A stretch of 64,000 bases of DNA. Source: Helicoverpa zea. Lineage: Eukaryota > Arthropoda > Insecta > Lepidoptera > Noctuidae. Position 1 is the stretch's first letter. Every line of letters starts with the position of its first letter. The notes below the pieces were generated by a model. It was not told where the DNA came from and made no database searches. It saw nothing but the letters and a program-made list of their open reading frames with translations. This document shows positions 1-13,184 of this stretch, in pieces. The stretch is from the NCBI RefSeq assembly GCF_022581195.2, contig NC_061475.1:1364001-1428000 (forward strand). Reading direction: 5' to 3'. A program made the translations under genes and the position numbers.

Positions 1-3000
1 CGTTGATCTTGTAGAACACATACGGGAAGTACTCGGACGAACCGAAACCGAGACCGGCCAACTCCGCGTTCTGGAAATGTAAAAATACAGAACGCGTAAA
101 AATGGCGGTTTAATTGCAGTTATTTGAAAAGTTGTGTAAATTGTGCTGCTGTGTGTTTTTGTTGTGTTTTATGAATTTCTGTTTGTTGTGAGTGAATAAG
201 TGAGTGAGCATTAATAATAAAATTAATAGTGTGTCTAAATTTGTCATGGGTGAGTCAGTGAGTAACTTGTCATGGATGAGTGAGTGAGTAGCTTGTGATG
301 GATGAGTGAGTGGGTATCTTGCCATGAGTGAATGAGTAAGTGTGTTTGAGTGTGGTACTGACGTCCTGCGCGGAGCTGGTGTGCTGGTGCGCGGAGTGGT
401 CGAGGGGGGCGGTGTGAGTGTATGAGCGAGTGTGTAAGTGAGTGTGGTACTGACGTCCTGCGCGGAGCTGGTGTGCTGGTGCGCGGAGTGGTCGAGGGGG
501 GCGGTGTGTGTGTATGAGCGAGTGTGTAAGTGAGTGTGGTACTGACGTCCTGCGCGGAGCTGCTGTGCTGGTGCGCGGAGTGGTCGAGGGGGGCGGTGTG
601 TGTGTATGAGCGAGTGTGTAAGTGAGTGTGGTACTGACGTCCTGCGCGGAGCTGGTGTGCTGGTGCGCGGAGTGGTCGAGGGGGGCGGTGTGTGTGTATG
701 AGCGAGTGTGTAAGTGAGTGTGGTACTGACGTCCTGCGCGGAGCTGGTGTGCTGGTGCGCGGAGTGGTAGAGGGGGGCGGTGTGAGTGTATGAGCGAGTG
801 TGTAAGTGAGTGTGGTACTGACGTCCTGCGCGGAGCTGGTGTGCTGGTGCGCGGAGTGGTCGAGATGGGCGTAGAGCGTCTGCAGCACTTCGCGCAGCTT
901 CTTGGTGTTCTTGCGGGACGGCACCATCACGACTGCCTGGAAGTTCACCGGCAGGCCGTATCTGTCGAAATTGCGGATAAATACAGTTAATTTTATGTTT
1001 GAAGGACCTTTAAATACGGAGTCGTATATTGAACTCAATGTTTCTGCAGCCAACCATTCCGTTCTTTAAAAATCGCAGTTACGTTTGTAGCAATCTGCAT
1101 GCGATGCATTGAATTGACCCACTTTGAAACCGAAAAAGCTTCTAAAACAATATCTCCTTTACAGTGCATGCCGAATTTCGGCCGTATTACATTTGGTTGT
1201 CACTGCGAAAATTTGCTTAAGGTGGGTCATACATGTCATTTGTTGATAGTAAAATTGTATCGGCTACTCCTTCCCATTAAAAAAAATTTTGCAGGATAGC
1301 AATTTTTTTTATATTTAGATAGTTATAAGTCACTTGCCCTGGTAACATTTTTACATGTATAAATACAATATAACTGACCTGAGCACGGACTCGACGAAGA
1401 CACGCAACGCCTTGACGTGTATCCAGGCGCAGAAGCACTCGGAGAAGTTCACCTTCAGCCACCTCACCAGCGGACCCTGGGGAATGCATAGCATATATTA
1501 GATGATGGAAAAGATATATGGATACATGGTAAGTAGTGAGTTTGAGTAGCTGTTGGTGCAAATCCTACTAATATTATAAACGCGAAAGTTTGTATGTATG
1601 GATGTATGGATGTTTGTTACTCTTTCACGCAAAAACTACTGAATGGATTTTAATGAAACTTTACAATAATATAGCTTATACATCAGAATAACACATAGGC
1701 TACAATTTGTAAACATATTGTTCGAAATACTAAACCTGCGCAGACGAAGTCGCGGGCACCAGCTAGTACCGTTATATACCAACAGCAACAGTGATATTTG
1801 ATCACCTTTGCAATCCATTAAGGGTTAAAAATATGTCTTATTGCATTATTTTTTCACAGAATATCTGCGTCTGCAGCGTTTTTTCTGTTATGTGAAATTG
1901 TTTTGAGAACTACCGATTTATAGCAAAACGAAGAATCGAAAATAATAGTGGCTGCTTATTATCACTGCAGACATCATAAAAAATCTTTAAATTTTTAAAA
2001 ACATTTGCAACCGTCTTAGTTAGTTATTTTAAAACCACTTACTTTAAAATTTAACGTAAATATTCATTGTTAACAGTTGTGCTAAGAAGACTGACATTTA
2101 TTGTGTCTGTGCAATTGGGCCTCAAAGTTTTTCACTAGTAGGGATATAAAGCAAGTAATAATACTAACGAACTGCTTCTTCTTGTCGGTGACGAGCTTGG
2201 TGATCTCGTTCTTGCCGGCCGCCATGTCAGCCTCGTTGTACGAGAACTCGCGCACCACGAACTTGCGCTCGCGGGCGTGGTGCTTGAACTCCTCCACTAC
2301 CTGCACGGGAATACATAAATAAATTCATTAAACAATACTATTTTGGGTCATAAATATTAACGAGCAAAAATTATGTAGCTATATTCAACTTATCAATAAA
2401 AAAACTTATGACTCAAACGAATACCTGTAGATAAAAAAAAAATATTGATAAGTATAGTATTTGAATAGTGTTCGTTTTTGAAAAACTTTTTTTGGGTCTC
2501 GTATACCTTTAACCATGTCTTCGTTAGGCCAATTATTTGATGGTTCTACACCGTAATAAAAATTATAAACGTTGATACCTGCATGTGGCCAAAAATCCCA
2601 CAAGATGTTAAGTTGCATCGTACTTACTTATCAATGTATGCGTAAGCTTGGGAGTATTCAGTAGTGGTCTAGTAGCCGAATCACACAAACACTATATTAT
2701 AGATTCACATACACAAGTATACAAGTACTTGCTTTCACATCTATAATCATCGTTTCGTCAACATAATATTATGTTAGCTAACATGTCATATGTACCTTCT
2801 TGAAGAGCGTGACGTTGAAGAGTCCGTAGTCGTTGTCCTGGTGGATGAGCTGCGACGAGCGCGGCACTATCATGTCCGTGATCTTCTCGTAGTTCGCTGT
2901 CCAGTCGTTGAACATCGACCTGGGTACAGGAATATTATGTATGACTTAGTGAAATTTTATGTTCAGTACACCTTTCAAATGAAACTCAGGAAATTCGAAA

Positions 3001-6000
3001 AATTGTATTTTTTCATAAAATTGCTCAAATGATGTAATGAATTTCACAATGAGATACAGTTTAGCTTTCAAAATGGATTGAATAGAAATTTTACACCAGT
3101 CTACTATACGCGTGACAGTCCAAGCGAAAGCACTAAGTTGCGGCAAGAAATCTTGCACATATTCGGGCGTGAACTTTGTAGGAATTGAAGTTTTCTTAAC
3201 ATATTATAGTATAAAAATAAAAAAATGTTTATTGTCAAAAAAGCAACTTTACATTGTGGTAGTTACCGTTGAACCAAAAACTAAGCACAGCTTGTATCTT
3301 GTGGCTCAAATTGTTATTAAATGAGATTTTTCCATTTCCAAAGCTGATCCTAGCTTGGTCAAACTTTACATATTGTTCAAAGATTACGTAATAAGTTAGT
3401 GTAGCACTAAGTACTTACTTGGGCACGATAACAAGCAGGGTGGTCAAGTACTCGCTGTCGAGAATGAAGTGTTCGCGCTTCACCAAGTCCGCCAAGTTGC
3501 GGGTCAGCAGACTGCCACTGGAAATGGAACAACCAGGGTTAAAACACGATTTTACTTTAAATTCAACAAACGGTGAGACTGGTTTATTTCAGCAGCATTT
3601 TATTTTCAAACTAAGCTTTTTAATATAAGGCTGTATCAAGATTGTTTATTTTGAAACCTTTTAGTTACCGTGGCTCTAGTACATAAAGGTCTTCAGAAGG
3701 AACAAGACAGTAAGATTCTGACACTCCCTCACGCTGCACCCACATCGGGAGGATTTTTATTAAGTAATATGGGAAAATATGAATTTTAAATTTTTTGCCT
3801 ATTGTGTCTTGTTGGTAAAATCCTTTGTTATAAATAGTATTAAATATTTCTAATAAAATATTTCTTAAATATCTACATAGTAACAACACAGAATCGTGGA
3901 AATATTTGTATTATGCTTCTGAGATCAAAATCTTTATTTCACGAACAGATGCTAAGATTTATAGCTTCATGTTCATAAATTGAGATCTATATAAGAGATG
4001 AGCCATCGAGGCAAAGAATTTTTGCAATCAAAACAAACAATTTGGATGGTTTAAGTCGTAAAATATTTTGAAAAGCTCGATCACAGAATAATGTTATAAC
4101 GACAATTCATTTTTTTGATTTAGCTTTTTATAAATATTGTATTTTTGACTGATGATTTTCTGATTATATAAATTGACTTTTATCCGAATCAAATACATCT
4201 TTATTTGATTCAGATAAAAGTCAATTTATATACAAACAAGTATAGTACTGAAGGCTTGTTTAGTTATTTCATAGAGTTTTTTAAATGTCAGTTTCTTTTC
4301 GCTTGAGAAAATGCATAAACGCGGTCGAATTGTGAATCCCGTTTTGGAAGTTGATAAAAAAGCAGATATTTTCTTATTAAAGCCTATAGGTACATATTTT
4401 CTTGATCCCATATTGTTTGTTTCTTTTTACATATAATAATAAAAGTAAAGTGCTACTTACGTCTGCTTCTTCTCCAAGTTCTGTAGGTTGCCCTTGAGTG
4501 CGTTGTAGGCGGCCGACTTCTGTTTCAGATCCGAGTCGATCTGACCCACCTGTCATTAACAATGCTATTAATCTATTGTTTAATTACCAATACTAGGGGC
4601 CACACAAGGACACTTAGGTATTATATAGATTCTTTTCTTTTATATAATTCTTGCAACATAAATTTTCTTTGGATTTTTGTACCCAAAGAAAAACTATATA
4701 TTTATAGTTCTTTAAACGATATTTGGAGTGAAATTCTCATAAGTGTAAAGAACACAAACTTTTCAGGAGGAAGATATAGGATACGATTTGTTACGTTTTC
4801 TTTCTAGTTTTTTTACAAACTCAACTTTGTATTTTTTATTGTTTTATTTTGTAGTGTTTTGTTAAGTCAGAACTCTAGTAGAAAATAATTAAAGAAGGTA
4901 ACCATACAAAAAATACAATACCGTTTTTTTTTTGCTACAAATAAGTTGTAACGAACCTGTTTGCTGATAATATCGGCGATGTTACGCAGACTCTGCTTAA
5001 TGGGGTACTTCGCCATGTCCCATTGGAAACGGGTAAGGTACGATGGCATGTCGCCTGAAAAACAAATACACAATTAAAAACAAGAAAACATTTTGAAATA
5101 AAAAAGCAGAAAAAAACTTTTTTTCCATTTTTTCCTGGAAATTTCGTGTATTTTTTTTTTAAATCTCCCAATTGTATAAAAAAATTGTTAATTTTAAGTG
5201 TTATCATTTTATATTTATTTTTAATTTATAATTTTATATTCAACATTAATAGAAACAAAATCAATACAAAAACACTAGAAACATTCGTATAATAAGTAAC
5301 ATATAACAAGAATACCGTATCATTGTATAATTTTAATTTTGTTATAAAAAGAGCAAAACCAAAAATTGAAACAAAACAAACGAATGGTAAGCGTTGTTCA
5401 ATAAATTGAAATTAATAAATCGTCTAGCTTAACGTGCATTTGGACAAAATACTGTAATTTCTTACTCTTGTACACATTGGGCTTGAAATAGTTGAGTTTC
5501 TTGACTCTTAAGAGTGATTTTACCCAGATGGTAAATGTATTTAATCGGACAAATAATACGACTTTTAAAAAATGCAGCAATTTTTTTAACAAAATTTTTT
5601 TTTTTTTCAAAAATGTTGCAAATAACTCCTTTACACGTCAAATATTTTAATAAAAATATTCCTGTTTTCAATATAAACCCATATGTATACAAGAGTTTTC
5701 TAATACACTCATAGCTCAGTTTCATAGAGAGACATGCACTAAAATTATAATAACATGCATACATAATTATTATTCCATGCTAGAAAACCCGTATTCAAAA
5801 TCATGATAAGAAGTAATAAATCGGAAAAAACTTTAAAGTAAGTCATTTAAATACGGGTACATATTGATAAAAAAGTACATTATATTATTGAGGGTGCATT
5901 TTTTTATTAAAAAAATTTTAATGCTAATTTTTTTCATTGAAAATCATCTCAGATAGGTATTTTATTGTATATGATTTATGATAGTATGAACTTAGGTAAA

Positions 6001-9000
6001 GTATAACCCTTTATTAATATAATGTAGTTTCTCAATAAAATACATCAATCTATAATATAAAAACATTTAATATAATGTAGTTTCTCAATAAAATACATCA
6101 ATCTATAATATAAAAACAATCTAAGCACATATACCACATTCATATAATATTTTGTATCACGCACCTAAAGATATGTTGCTTCAAGTTCATCCATTTTCCT
6201 ATAATTATTTCAGTAAAAGGATACGAAAATATAAGAATTCATTTATTCGTTAGTTCCTTTAACTTATTTACCGTATGACGATGGCAACATTTATATATAA
6301 GCTTTTTATATTTATATATAAGCTTACAAAAAAATATCAATCTACATTATGGTTTTGGAAAATGTTCTGTGTAAGTAAAGTATTTATTAGATCTATAACC
6401 GAAACATTGTTTTTAATTTAACCGTCTGTATATGATTATGCAATAGGTAAGTGACTTAATTTGTCTTCGGTCCTAATTATATTTTTCTCCTTCGATAAGA
6501 GTAGAGATAAAATGTAAAATAAAAACAAAATTGTGAATATCAAGTCCAGTTTAGCTTTATCTACAAGTTTATTTGCGATTCAAAATCTACAATTATAATT
6601 TATACAACTTATAAATTACTGTAACATTAACTAAATGCGTTGTATTGTTTTAACCCGAATAACCGCTTACATAGTGATAAATATTTATCAAACCTATCCC
6701 AAACTAATATATAGGGGAGAATGGGGTAATTTATACACTCCAAACAAATTGAAATAGCATAATTAATCACCACTAAATAAACTGGTAAATCCTATAATAA
6801 ATTAAAACTATTGGTGGTTAAATTGTATTAAATCTATTCCTGAAAAGATTTGTGTGAAAACAATTAATTTATTTAAGTGAAAAATCTATTCGCTCGCGAA
6901 AATATTGCATGTCCAACAGACATTTAACATACGACTGTTTCCCCGCCTTTGCGTTCCGTTCGACGCACACAAATCGTGCACAGTCATAATAAACATTAAA
7001 ATCCCGTCAAACGCGATCCGTTTCATAAATAACCAACGTGACGGAATCAAGGTTATGATCCGTCTTTGTAATAAATCTAATTTTAGCAATACTATAACTA
7101 AGTGAAATATGGACTGAGCAGTAACGTAGGCGACTGAAATTTGCGAACTGTAAAATTGAATGATCTGGCATAAATCGATTTTCTGACGTATTTCTAAAGA
7201 CCATTCTTGTTTCGAATCGAAAGTATTATGAATTACATAATTTACTATAGTCGTCCGTAGTAAAAAGTCGACACTGTTTTCACGATTTATCGTAAATACA
7301 TATTTTGCGCACAAAAGCAGAAGTATAACTTAAAAATATATTTTATGTTATAAGTAAAATAAAAATATACAATAACAAAATACAACATCGACATTATTAA
7401 TAAATTAAACATCTAAGCGAACTAAAAATAACTTAAAAAGCTATAATATAGAACACGTTCAACTGTGTATGAAGCTTCTACGGGGCAATCCGCGAAATTT
7501 TGAGATACATAAGTATGATAATTTCGCAAAATGCCCGGTTTATGTTAACTACACATTATAGACATTACTTGTAAACGTCAAGTCGACGCATGGACACAGC
7601 GATGTGGTGCAGGACGTACATTTTGTGAAATTCCTAGCCACATCTTCGTAGCGTCACCCTAAACTTTAATTTAACCAACAAATATACACCAAAATTCAGG
7701 ATGGCGCTCGCGAAATTTTAAATACGGCCAGCGCCATCTGCTGTTTGAAGATAAAAACAGTATCAATAGTAAATTGTAGAAGATATTATGAGATATAACA
7801 TAACAATCACTGCCTTCACATAACCTAGTTTGAGATCTGCAGTTAGCGCTGAACGTAACAACGAAACCTTAGCGAATGTAAAGCTTCGTTATCCTAACTA
7901 GTAGGATATACTGGGCCTACTGGGAAAAACTTTGAATAGAACTTGACTCACGTACTCTCCGAGAACGTCCAAACTTTAATGGTTAAAAGTAAACTTGCGA
8001 TCGTTTCAAGTTCCGTCCAAAGGTGGGAGTTAGGTTAGGCGAGGGTTAGGTCTCCTAAACCTTGTGTGAGAATATGGTGGTGGCGTTCCTCTTCGTCGTC
8101 ATCGTCCCACCGCGGCGAGCTGCGGCCGCTGGACACCTGCGAGGGGTGCGACGCCTCGTACTCGGAATGCTCTCGGTGCTCACAGGGCCAGCACCCGTGG
8201 TGCTCCGAGAACGCGGAGTCGCACACCGGGGACGTAGGCGTGGGCGGCGGCTCGCCCCCGCCCGGGTCCGCGTATGATTCAATGCCTAGAGTCGCCACAG
8301 TCCATAACCCATCTCATAAACCTTCACTAAGCCTCCTAACACTTCACAATCCCATCACTAACAACTAATATATACCGCTTATATTCAAATCCTATCTATA
8401 GTTTATGGCGGGTGTAAAGTTATTTCAATGCTTCATGTTTTCTAAACAAACCTCGAATCTATTCCGAAGTGGATTATATCAAGATATCGCTTTTATTACG
8501 CCTCGATGAATTTAGGATAAAAATAAAGAGGATTTAGTATAGGACAGGAGCAAAATAAAGAATATATTTTCATAATTATAATAAATAAACTAAATAATAA
8601 TAAAAAATTAAGAAGCGCAAAGCATAGACAATTTTTAAAGCTTGATATAGCTAAGCTATGAATGTCTTGTGAGGCAGTGATTGCTATTATCTATGATATG
8701 AAGACATTATATTCAGTAATCTTACTTAGTACAACATATTGTGCGACAACTTACAACGTCTAAAAATTAATTAAAGTTAAGCGAAATGTGGTTTTTATTA
8801 ATAGCTCGTGGAGATATGTAATGGATATGAACTTGCACGTTTTGACTAATTCATTTTAACAACAGAACATTTTGATAGAAGCTTTTGTAATTTGCCCTCA
8901 AACTGTAAAGCAGAAATAGTTCTGACTTTACCAAAATCTCATACTTCGCAGGCAACGTATCTCAACCCTGTATATCGAAAAACCATTTATCTGAAATTAT

Positions 9001-12000
9001 TACACCTTGTCCAGTGATGATGTGGCAGTGCCATCTGTGAAACTATCACTAGTGTAGTGACCTTCAAAAGTGCTTCCCAAGTTCCTGCAGATCAATCGAT
9101 AGATTCCAAGACACTGACGGACAAGACTGCTGAAAAACTGTTCTGATCTTCAATCGTCATACCTATTATTAGTCTCTAGCAGACCAGAGGATTTTTCTTG
9201 GTTGTAGTTGTTACATGTATAATGTAGGTAGGCATATCCATTACATATCACCTTAACATTTAGTCATATAAATACCTATATCCTATCTCCGAATTTATCT
9301 CGTTTGATCTGAAGGCACAGTCGCTATGATAACAGTACATTATCTCATTTCTGATGAATATGATGTAACAATACAAGTTTTACCAAGTCGATACTGGTTT
9401 AAAATGTACTAAAGTATAAAATTACCAGTATCATGTCGTTAGTGGCTCGAAAGATAATCTATGATCAGGAGAAACCTTCTTAAACTAATAAAAATCTAAC
9501 AATATTCTGATTTTTCACACTATTTTAATAAATGATTCCGACGAACTAAGAGCCTTCTCCATATAGGGGAGTCGGTAAAATATTTTCGGCTCTAATCTAA
9601 GTTACATGTCTCGTTGTGTCACCCTTAAGTGTTATTATAGGCCGTGCGGTTAAAAAAATGGTAACTGAAAAATCGCTACAAAGTGTTTATTTAATATACA
9701 CCGTGACGCATGATTATTTAACACATTATTAACATCCTGTACATGATCTGTGTAGTGCTAGTAATTTATAACGATACTATATAAAACCTATAATTTTAAT
9801 ATTCACAACCTTAGCGAAGAAAAATCGTTATAGAACCTCATTTGCTGTTTGGTCACTGTTCAACTTTTATTTATAAGTAAATAAATATAGTAAAATGCCC
9901 TTAAATCAGCATATTTTATTTATATATTAACATATCTTACATACACATACTTATAAACATTTTCTGTAACAACCATATGTTATGTAGCTAGAATACGGCA
10001 TTATTTTCAAACATATCATAAAAATATACAGATATTTGAAGCGTAGATATTATATCTGAACTCTGAAGCTCGCACAATAATTACTATTAAGCTCAATTTA
10101 CATAAACTACGAAAAAAATATTACTCACTGCCGCAAACTTTTTTCCATTTCTCAGACACTGAAATGCAATCCCAAAATCTAACATTCTCAATCTAAAATA
10201 TATATTAAAATTAATTCTAAACACAATTGTGTCAAAAAACTTATTAAATCAGAAAAATAATAATAAAAAAGCGACACTATATATTGTGATATATAAGCGT
10301 TATGTACATAATGTATATAAAATATTTTATATGTCTCGCATTCAATTAAATATTATAAAAAATAGATACAATTAAAATTTTGAATTAAGAATCAAAGAAT
10401 GCGCAATTTAGCCGACTCTCCTCTAAGACCTGTAAGCCAATCGCCTGCCTAATAGTATATAATAAAAAGAAAAAACAATTTAGTCAAGACCTTTGTAAAT
10501 ACGATTTAAATTTTACCTTTGGTAGAGTCTCATCCTAATTTAATCTGATATTCTTCTAATTTTGCCGAATTATTCCTCGCCGCGAAATATTTGAAACTTC
10601 GATAGCAGTGATACCAATATGGTGAATGCAACATAAATTGTTTTCTATACATTCCATTAAATCTATTTACATATCACACATAGGTGCAGTGGTGCAAAGA
10701 GATTCGCCATAGTCGTACGTGAACGAATCTCGAACTAAAAATACATGTACAAACACTGTCCACTCAACATTCTTAGCCTTTCATTTTAAAAGTGATAATG
10801 TTGAGTATTTTTATCGACGAAACTTGTATTTTTTTAATGTACGGTAAGTCTATTCGTTCTTTATTCTGTAACTTTAGTACAAAGTAGTGTAGTTCATTTG
10901 TTATATGGCCAAGGTTCGTCAATAAACATTATACATAAGTATGTACACATTAGTGCTCAAATATAGGTACTTAAGTGTTCAATATCGGGATTGAGATGAG
11001 ATGTGTTATGTGAGAAAATGTATTAAAAATAATAAACATTCTCGGGTATTACGCAATGGTATAAATTGCAAATTAATATAAAAATATAATAAAATTAAGA
11101 AACACACTGACTGACTTGTTCAAATGCGGGCAGTGTGATTAGAAAAAAATAACATGCAAAAAAATAGGTAAATATAAATAAATAAATTAAAAAATAAATA
11201 TAAGAAAAATATAAAAGATAACTTTAACCATTGAAATTCAGCGACACATGCTAATAATTTTTCGCACTACTCTGTGCTTTTAATTTATTTATTTGTCTAC
11301 ACCAGTTCATTCTGTTTCTATTTTATTTAAAAATTAGTTCTCATGCTGGCAACATCATAGGCCCAATTCTTTAGCTTTAATTCCTCTATAGTTTCCCAAA
11401 CATGCCATAAATAACTTTTTTCTCTATTTTTATTTAAATCATGCAAAATAATCCTATTTTGTTGTTAAAAGTCTATGTTTAAGTTCTTTATGTCAAACCT
11501 TTTTTCAACTTCCAAAAATATCTATAAACAAATGGCACCAAACAATGAAATATGTTTGAAAGAGTAGATTTAAAATCAAAAAGTTTATATATTATGTTTA
11601 GTGCCATAAGAAACTAAAGAAAAATAACTTACTGTTGTTTGCCATAAGGTTCTCATGGAGCTTATCGCGTTGGTCTTCCAGTACCTGAGTAAATAAGTTT
11701 ACGATTATAAAATTACATTCAATAGATTCAATTAACAAGAGATAATACATTTAAAAACTTTCCAAGACTGTAGAATTTATAAATAGAACAGAATATTACA
11801 GTTTCAAAAACTATTCATTAATATTTTTGCCCAATAAAAAGATTTTGGATTTAAAAGAAAAATAACTTATCTTTAATTGATGAGTTTTTTGGTTTAAACA
11901 GAAAAAAGACCTGGCAGAACAAGAATTCTAAGATGATTCTTGTTGTAATTTTATCCACGTAAATAACTGCCAATATTTTAGCTATAAACAGAAAATCCTG

Positions 12001-13184
12001 ACTCACCTCACCAAGGTACTGAGCGACTTTCCTCGTGACACTTTCAACGAAGGTGTCGAGCTTACCCAGGTCATCGGACAGTCCCACCAACTGATCCAAT
12101 GTCCCCACCTGGAAGTAACATGATAAGAAAAACAAATGAGAACACATTTTTTGAATGCTACAGAAGTACGGAAGGAAATACAGTATTGTAAATAAGCAAA
12201 TATAGAAAATATTATGTGGAATATAATGACGTATATTGTTTTTATTGGAATGCATTATTCTTTCTTTAGCTTGCTTTTGAAATTGTTTTTTCTTCTATCG
12301 GAAATTAATAGTATTTTTTTTATGTAAATATTATTGTATTGGAAAGTAAAGTAATAAAGTTATGTTCATTCATTATTTGTAATTCAAATCCTAGGACATA
12401 AAAAGGCTATGTCATATTGTGAATGAACATAATTTAGTAACACTGATGGAATTCAGAAAATGACCCGGGGGAATAATTACATTCTATGTCTATGATATTA
12501 CATGTCAGACGGACACTGTTTTGATAGTTTAGGAAAATATAAGATATAGGTCAAATGAATTTGATTTATATAACACCATTGTTCATATAGAATGTTTATT
12601 TGAGTTATTTAAAAAGAAGGCTAGTTAGCAACTTGGACTATTCTATGGCAATGAATAATGTTTTATTCAAACGTAAAAAAAAGAATTGAAAAAATGTCAT
12701 GGTTCTTAACAATGTTTTTATATTTTTTATTCATCTATTTTGTTCTCAGATCTATAATATAAGCTAATATGAATCTTCTTGATCTTATTAGATGACCATT
12801 AAAAAATATTAAATGTTAAAAACTTATTGATTTCACTGTTTTCATAGGGTCTTGAAAAATATGTCATAGTAAGATCATGACAAGAAGTATGCATTAATTG
12901 GAAGCTGGCTTATTACTGACCAAGGACATTTTCAGTCATTATCCAATAGGGAATATGATATGGATAATATGTTAGAATTACTTTTATATTGGACTTAGAT
13001 TTGTAACAAAGATAACACTACTAATGAGATAAATAAATGAATCAAAATAGATTACCTTCAGGTCAGGGATTGGAAATTTGTAGTTGGCGCTGAGATTGCC
13101 CGACTTGGTGGCATTGTTGAGGGTGTCCCAGGTCTGCTGGCACGTCTTGTCGCCCGGGGCGCTGATCACCCAGTATTCAGACAT
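1..13184 (-). CDS. Vha44: V-type proton ATPase subunit C, 11 coding exons, 3' end cut by window edge
   Basis: Subunit C is the V1 stalk protein that links the ATP-hydrolysing head to the membrane proton channel and controls reversible assembly of the pump. Coding exons in transcript order: 13056-13184 (ATG at 13184, MSEYWVISAPGDKT), 12007-12108, 11633-11684, 4957-5054, 4461-4549, 3419-3517, 2796-2919, 2169-2300, 1379-1476, 823-961 and 1-70. All have GT/AG borders and compatible phases. Recognisable family blocks are [66 protein letters not shown] and SSEYFPYVFYKIN. The exons give about 377 residues against the family's usual 380-390, so only a few C-terminal codons lie outside the window. An acceptor 8 bp upstream of the ATG (after 13192) shows that the 5' UTR is spliced. 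The gene is compact in coding length but spread over 13 kb by AT-rich introns. Confidence 0.95.
355..864 (-). repeat. 92-bp tandem array made from the end of a Vha44 exon plus its splice donor
   Basis: Six copies have an exact 92-bp spacing (unit starts 355, 447, 539, 631, 723 and 815). The last, partial copy is genuine exon: 823-864 are the final 14 codons of the exon spanning 823-961, followed by the donor GTCAGT at 817-822. The other five copies lie in the intron and keep both the 42-nt coding tail and the donor. Copies differ at a few positions only (for example near 560 and 769), so the amplification is recent or homogenised. The array is open in all three phases on the minus strand, because 92 is not a multiple of three and one long frame crosses every copy. 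Confidence 0.93.
1557..1770 (+). repeat. Dispersed lepidopteran repeat, near full length
   Basis: It starts with TACTAATATTATAAA and ends with GCGGGCACCAGCTAGTA, the stereotyped ends of a short repeat scattered through lepidopteran genomes. Truncated relatives of the 3' part appear in reverse orientation near 33145-33235, 37392-37440, 49768-49850 and 52926-53095. It lies in a Vha44 intron. The class (non-autonomous retroposon or other) cannot be fixed from this window. Confidence 0.6.
3663..3750 (-). repeat. Dispersed repeat fragment (three copies in window)
   Basis: The minus strand reads GTGGGTGCAGCGTGAGGGAG and then a block around CTTTATGTACTAGAGCC. Relatives occur on the plus strand at 34692-34800 and on the minus strand at about 43910-44000. 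It is non-coding and lies in a Vha44 intron. Confidence 0.55.
4165..4232. repeat. Near-perfect 31-bp-arm inverted repeat
   Basis: Left arm 4165-4195 and right arm 4202-4232 are reverse complements apart from one mismatch, separated by six bases. It could extrude as a hairpin. It sits in the Vha44 intron between the exons at 4461 and 3517 and may be a minimal foldback element. Confidence 0.75.
6015..6118. repeat. 53-bp direct tandem duplication
   Basis: Two adjacent near-identical copies start at 6015 and 6068; each contains AATGTAGTTTCTCAATAAAA. This is a simple intronic duplication. Confidence 0.85.
8061..8285 (-). CDS. Candidate in-frame cassette exon of Vha44 (75 codons)
   Basis: An isolated GC-rich island in the 6.6-kb intron between Vha44 exons 3 and 4 encodes an acidic, Ser/Pro/His/Cys-rich peptide (blocks DSAFSEHHGCWPCEHREHSE and DDDDEEERHHH). 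Exon 3 ends in phase 1. This segment starts after a CTAG acceptor with two bases completing that codon, runs 225 bp without a stop, and ends at ACACAAG/GTTTAG, again in phase 1, so exon 4 stays in frame. Its inclusion would add 75 residues before the TRFQWD block. Insect Vha44 genes are known to make a longer isoform with an insertion, which fits. The pyrimidine tract before the acceptor is weak, and a second phase-compatible AG lies 24 bp upstream. The exon call rests on phase and composition, not on transcripts. Confidence 0.6.
12356..12434. repeat. Small hairpin in the first coding intron of Vha44
   Basis: Outer arms TTATGTTCATTCA (about 12360-12372) and TGAATGAACATAA (about 12420-12432) are inverted. 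An inner GACATA...TATGTC pair lies between them. The remainder of 12109-13055 shows nothing else. Confidence 0.5.

Larger units (their letters stand above)
5055..11632 (-). other. Large AT-rich Vha44 intron
   Basis: Apart from the cassette exon candidate, the 53-bp duplication and scattered A/T tracts, I see no gene here. An open frame of about 140 codons on the minus strand at 6886-7314 has no recognisable motif and lies in AT-rich sequence; I treat it as chance. Confidence 0.6.

Noticed and set aside
244..1053. A 269-codon open frame crossing the 92-bp repeats on the minus strand
   Set aside because: Only 823-961 is genuine Vha44 exon; the rest is the intronic array, open because the unit has no stop in any phase.
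6886..7314. 142-codon minus-strand frame in a Vha44 intron
   Set aside because: No motif, no splice logic linking it to neighbours, and composition like the surrounding AT-rich intron.
8062..8368. Plus-strand frames over the GC island at 8.1 kb
   Set aside because: They are antisense shadows of the cassette exon candidate; only the minus frame has phase-matched splice borders.
9545..10430. Possible terminal inverted repeats around GGGGAGTCGG and CCGACTCTCC in a Vha44 intron
   Set aside because: Match is too short and interrupted, and no target duplication is visible.
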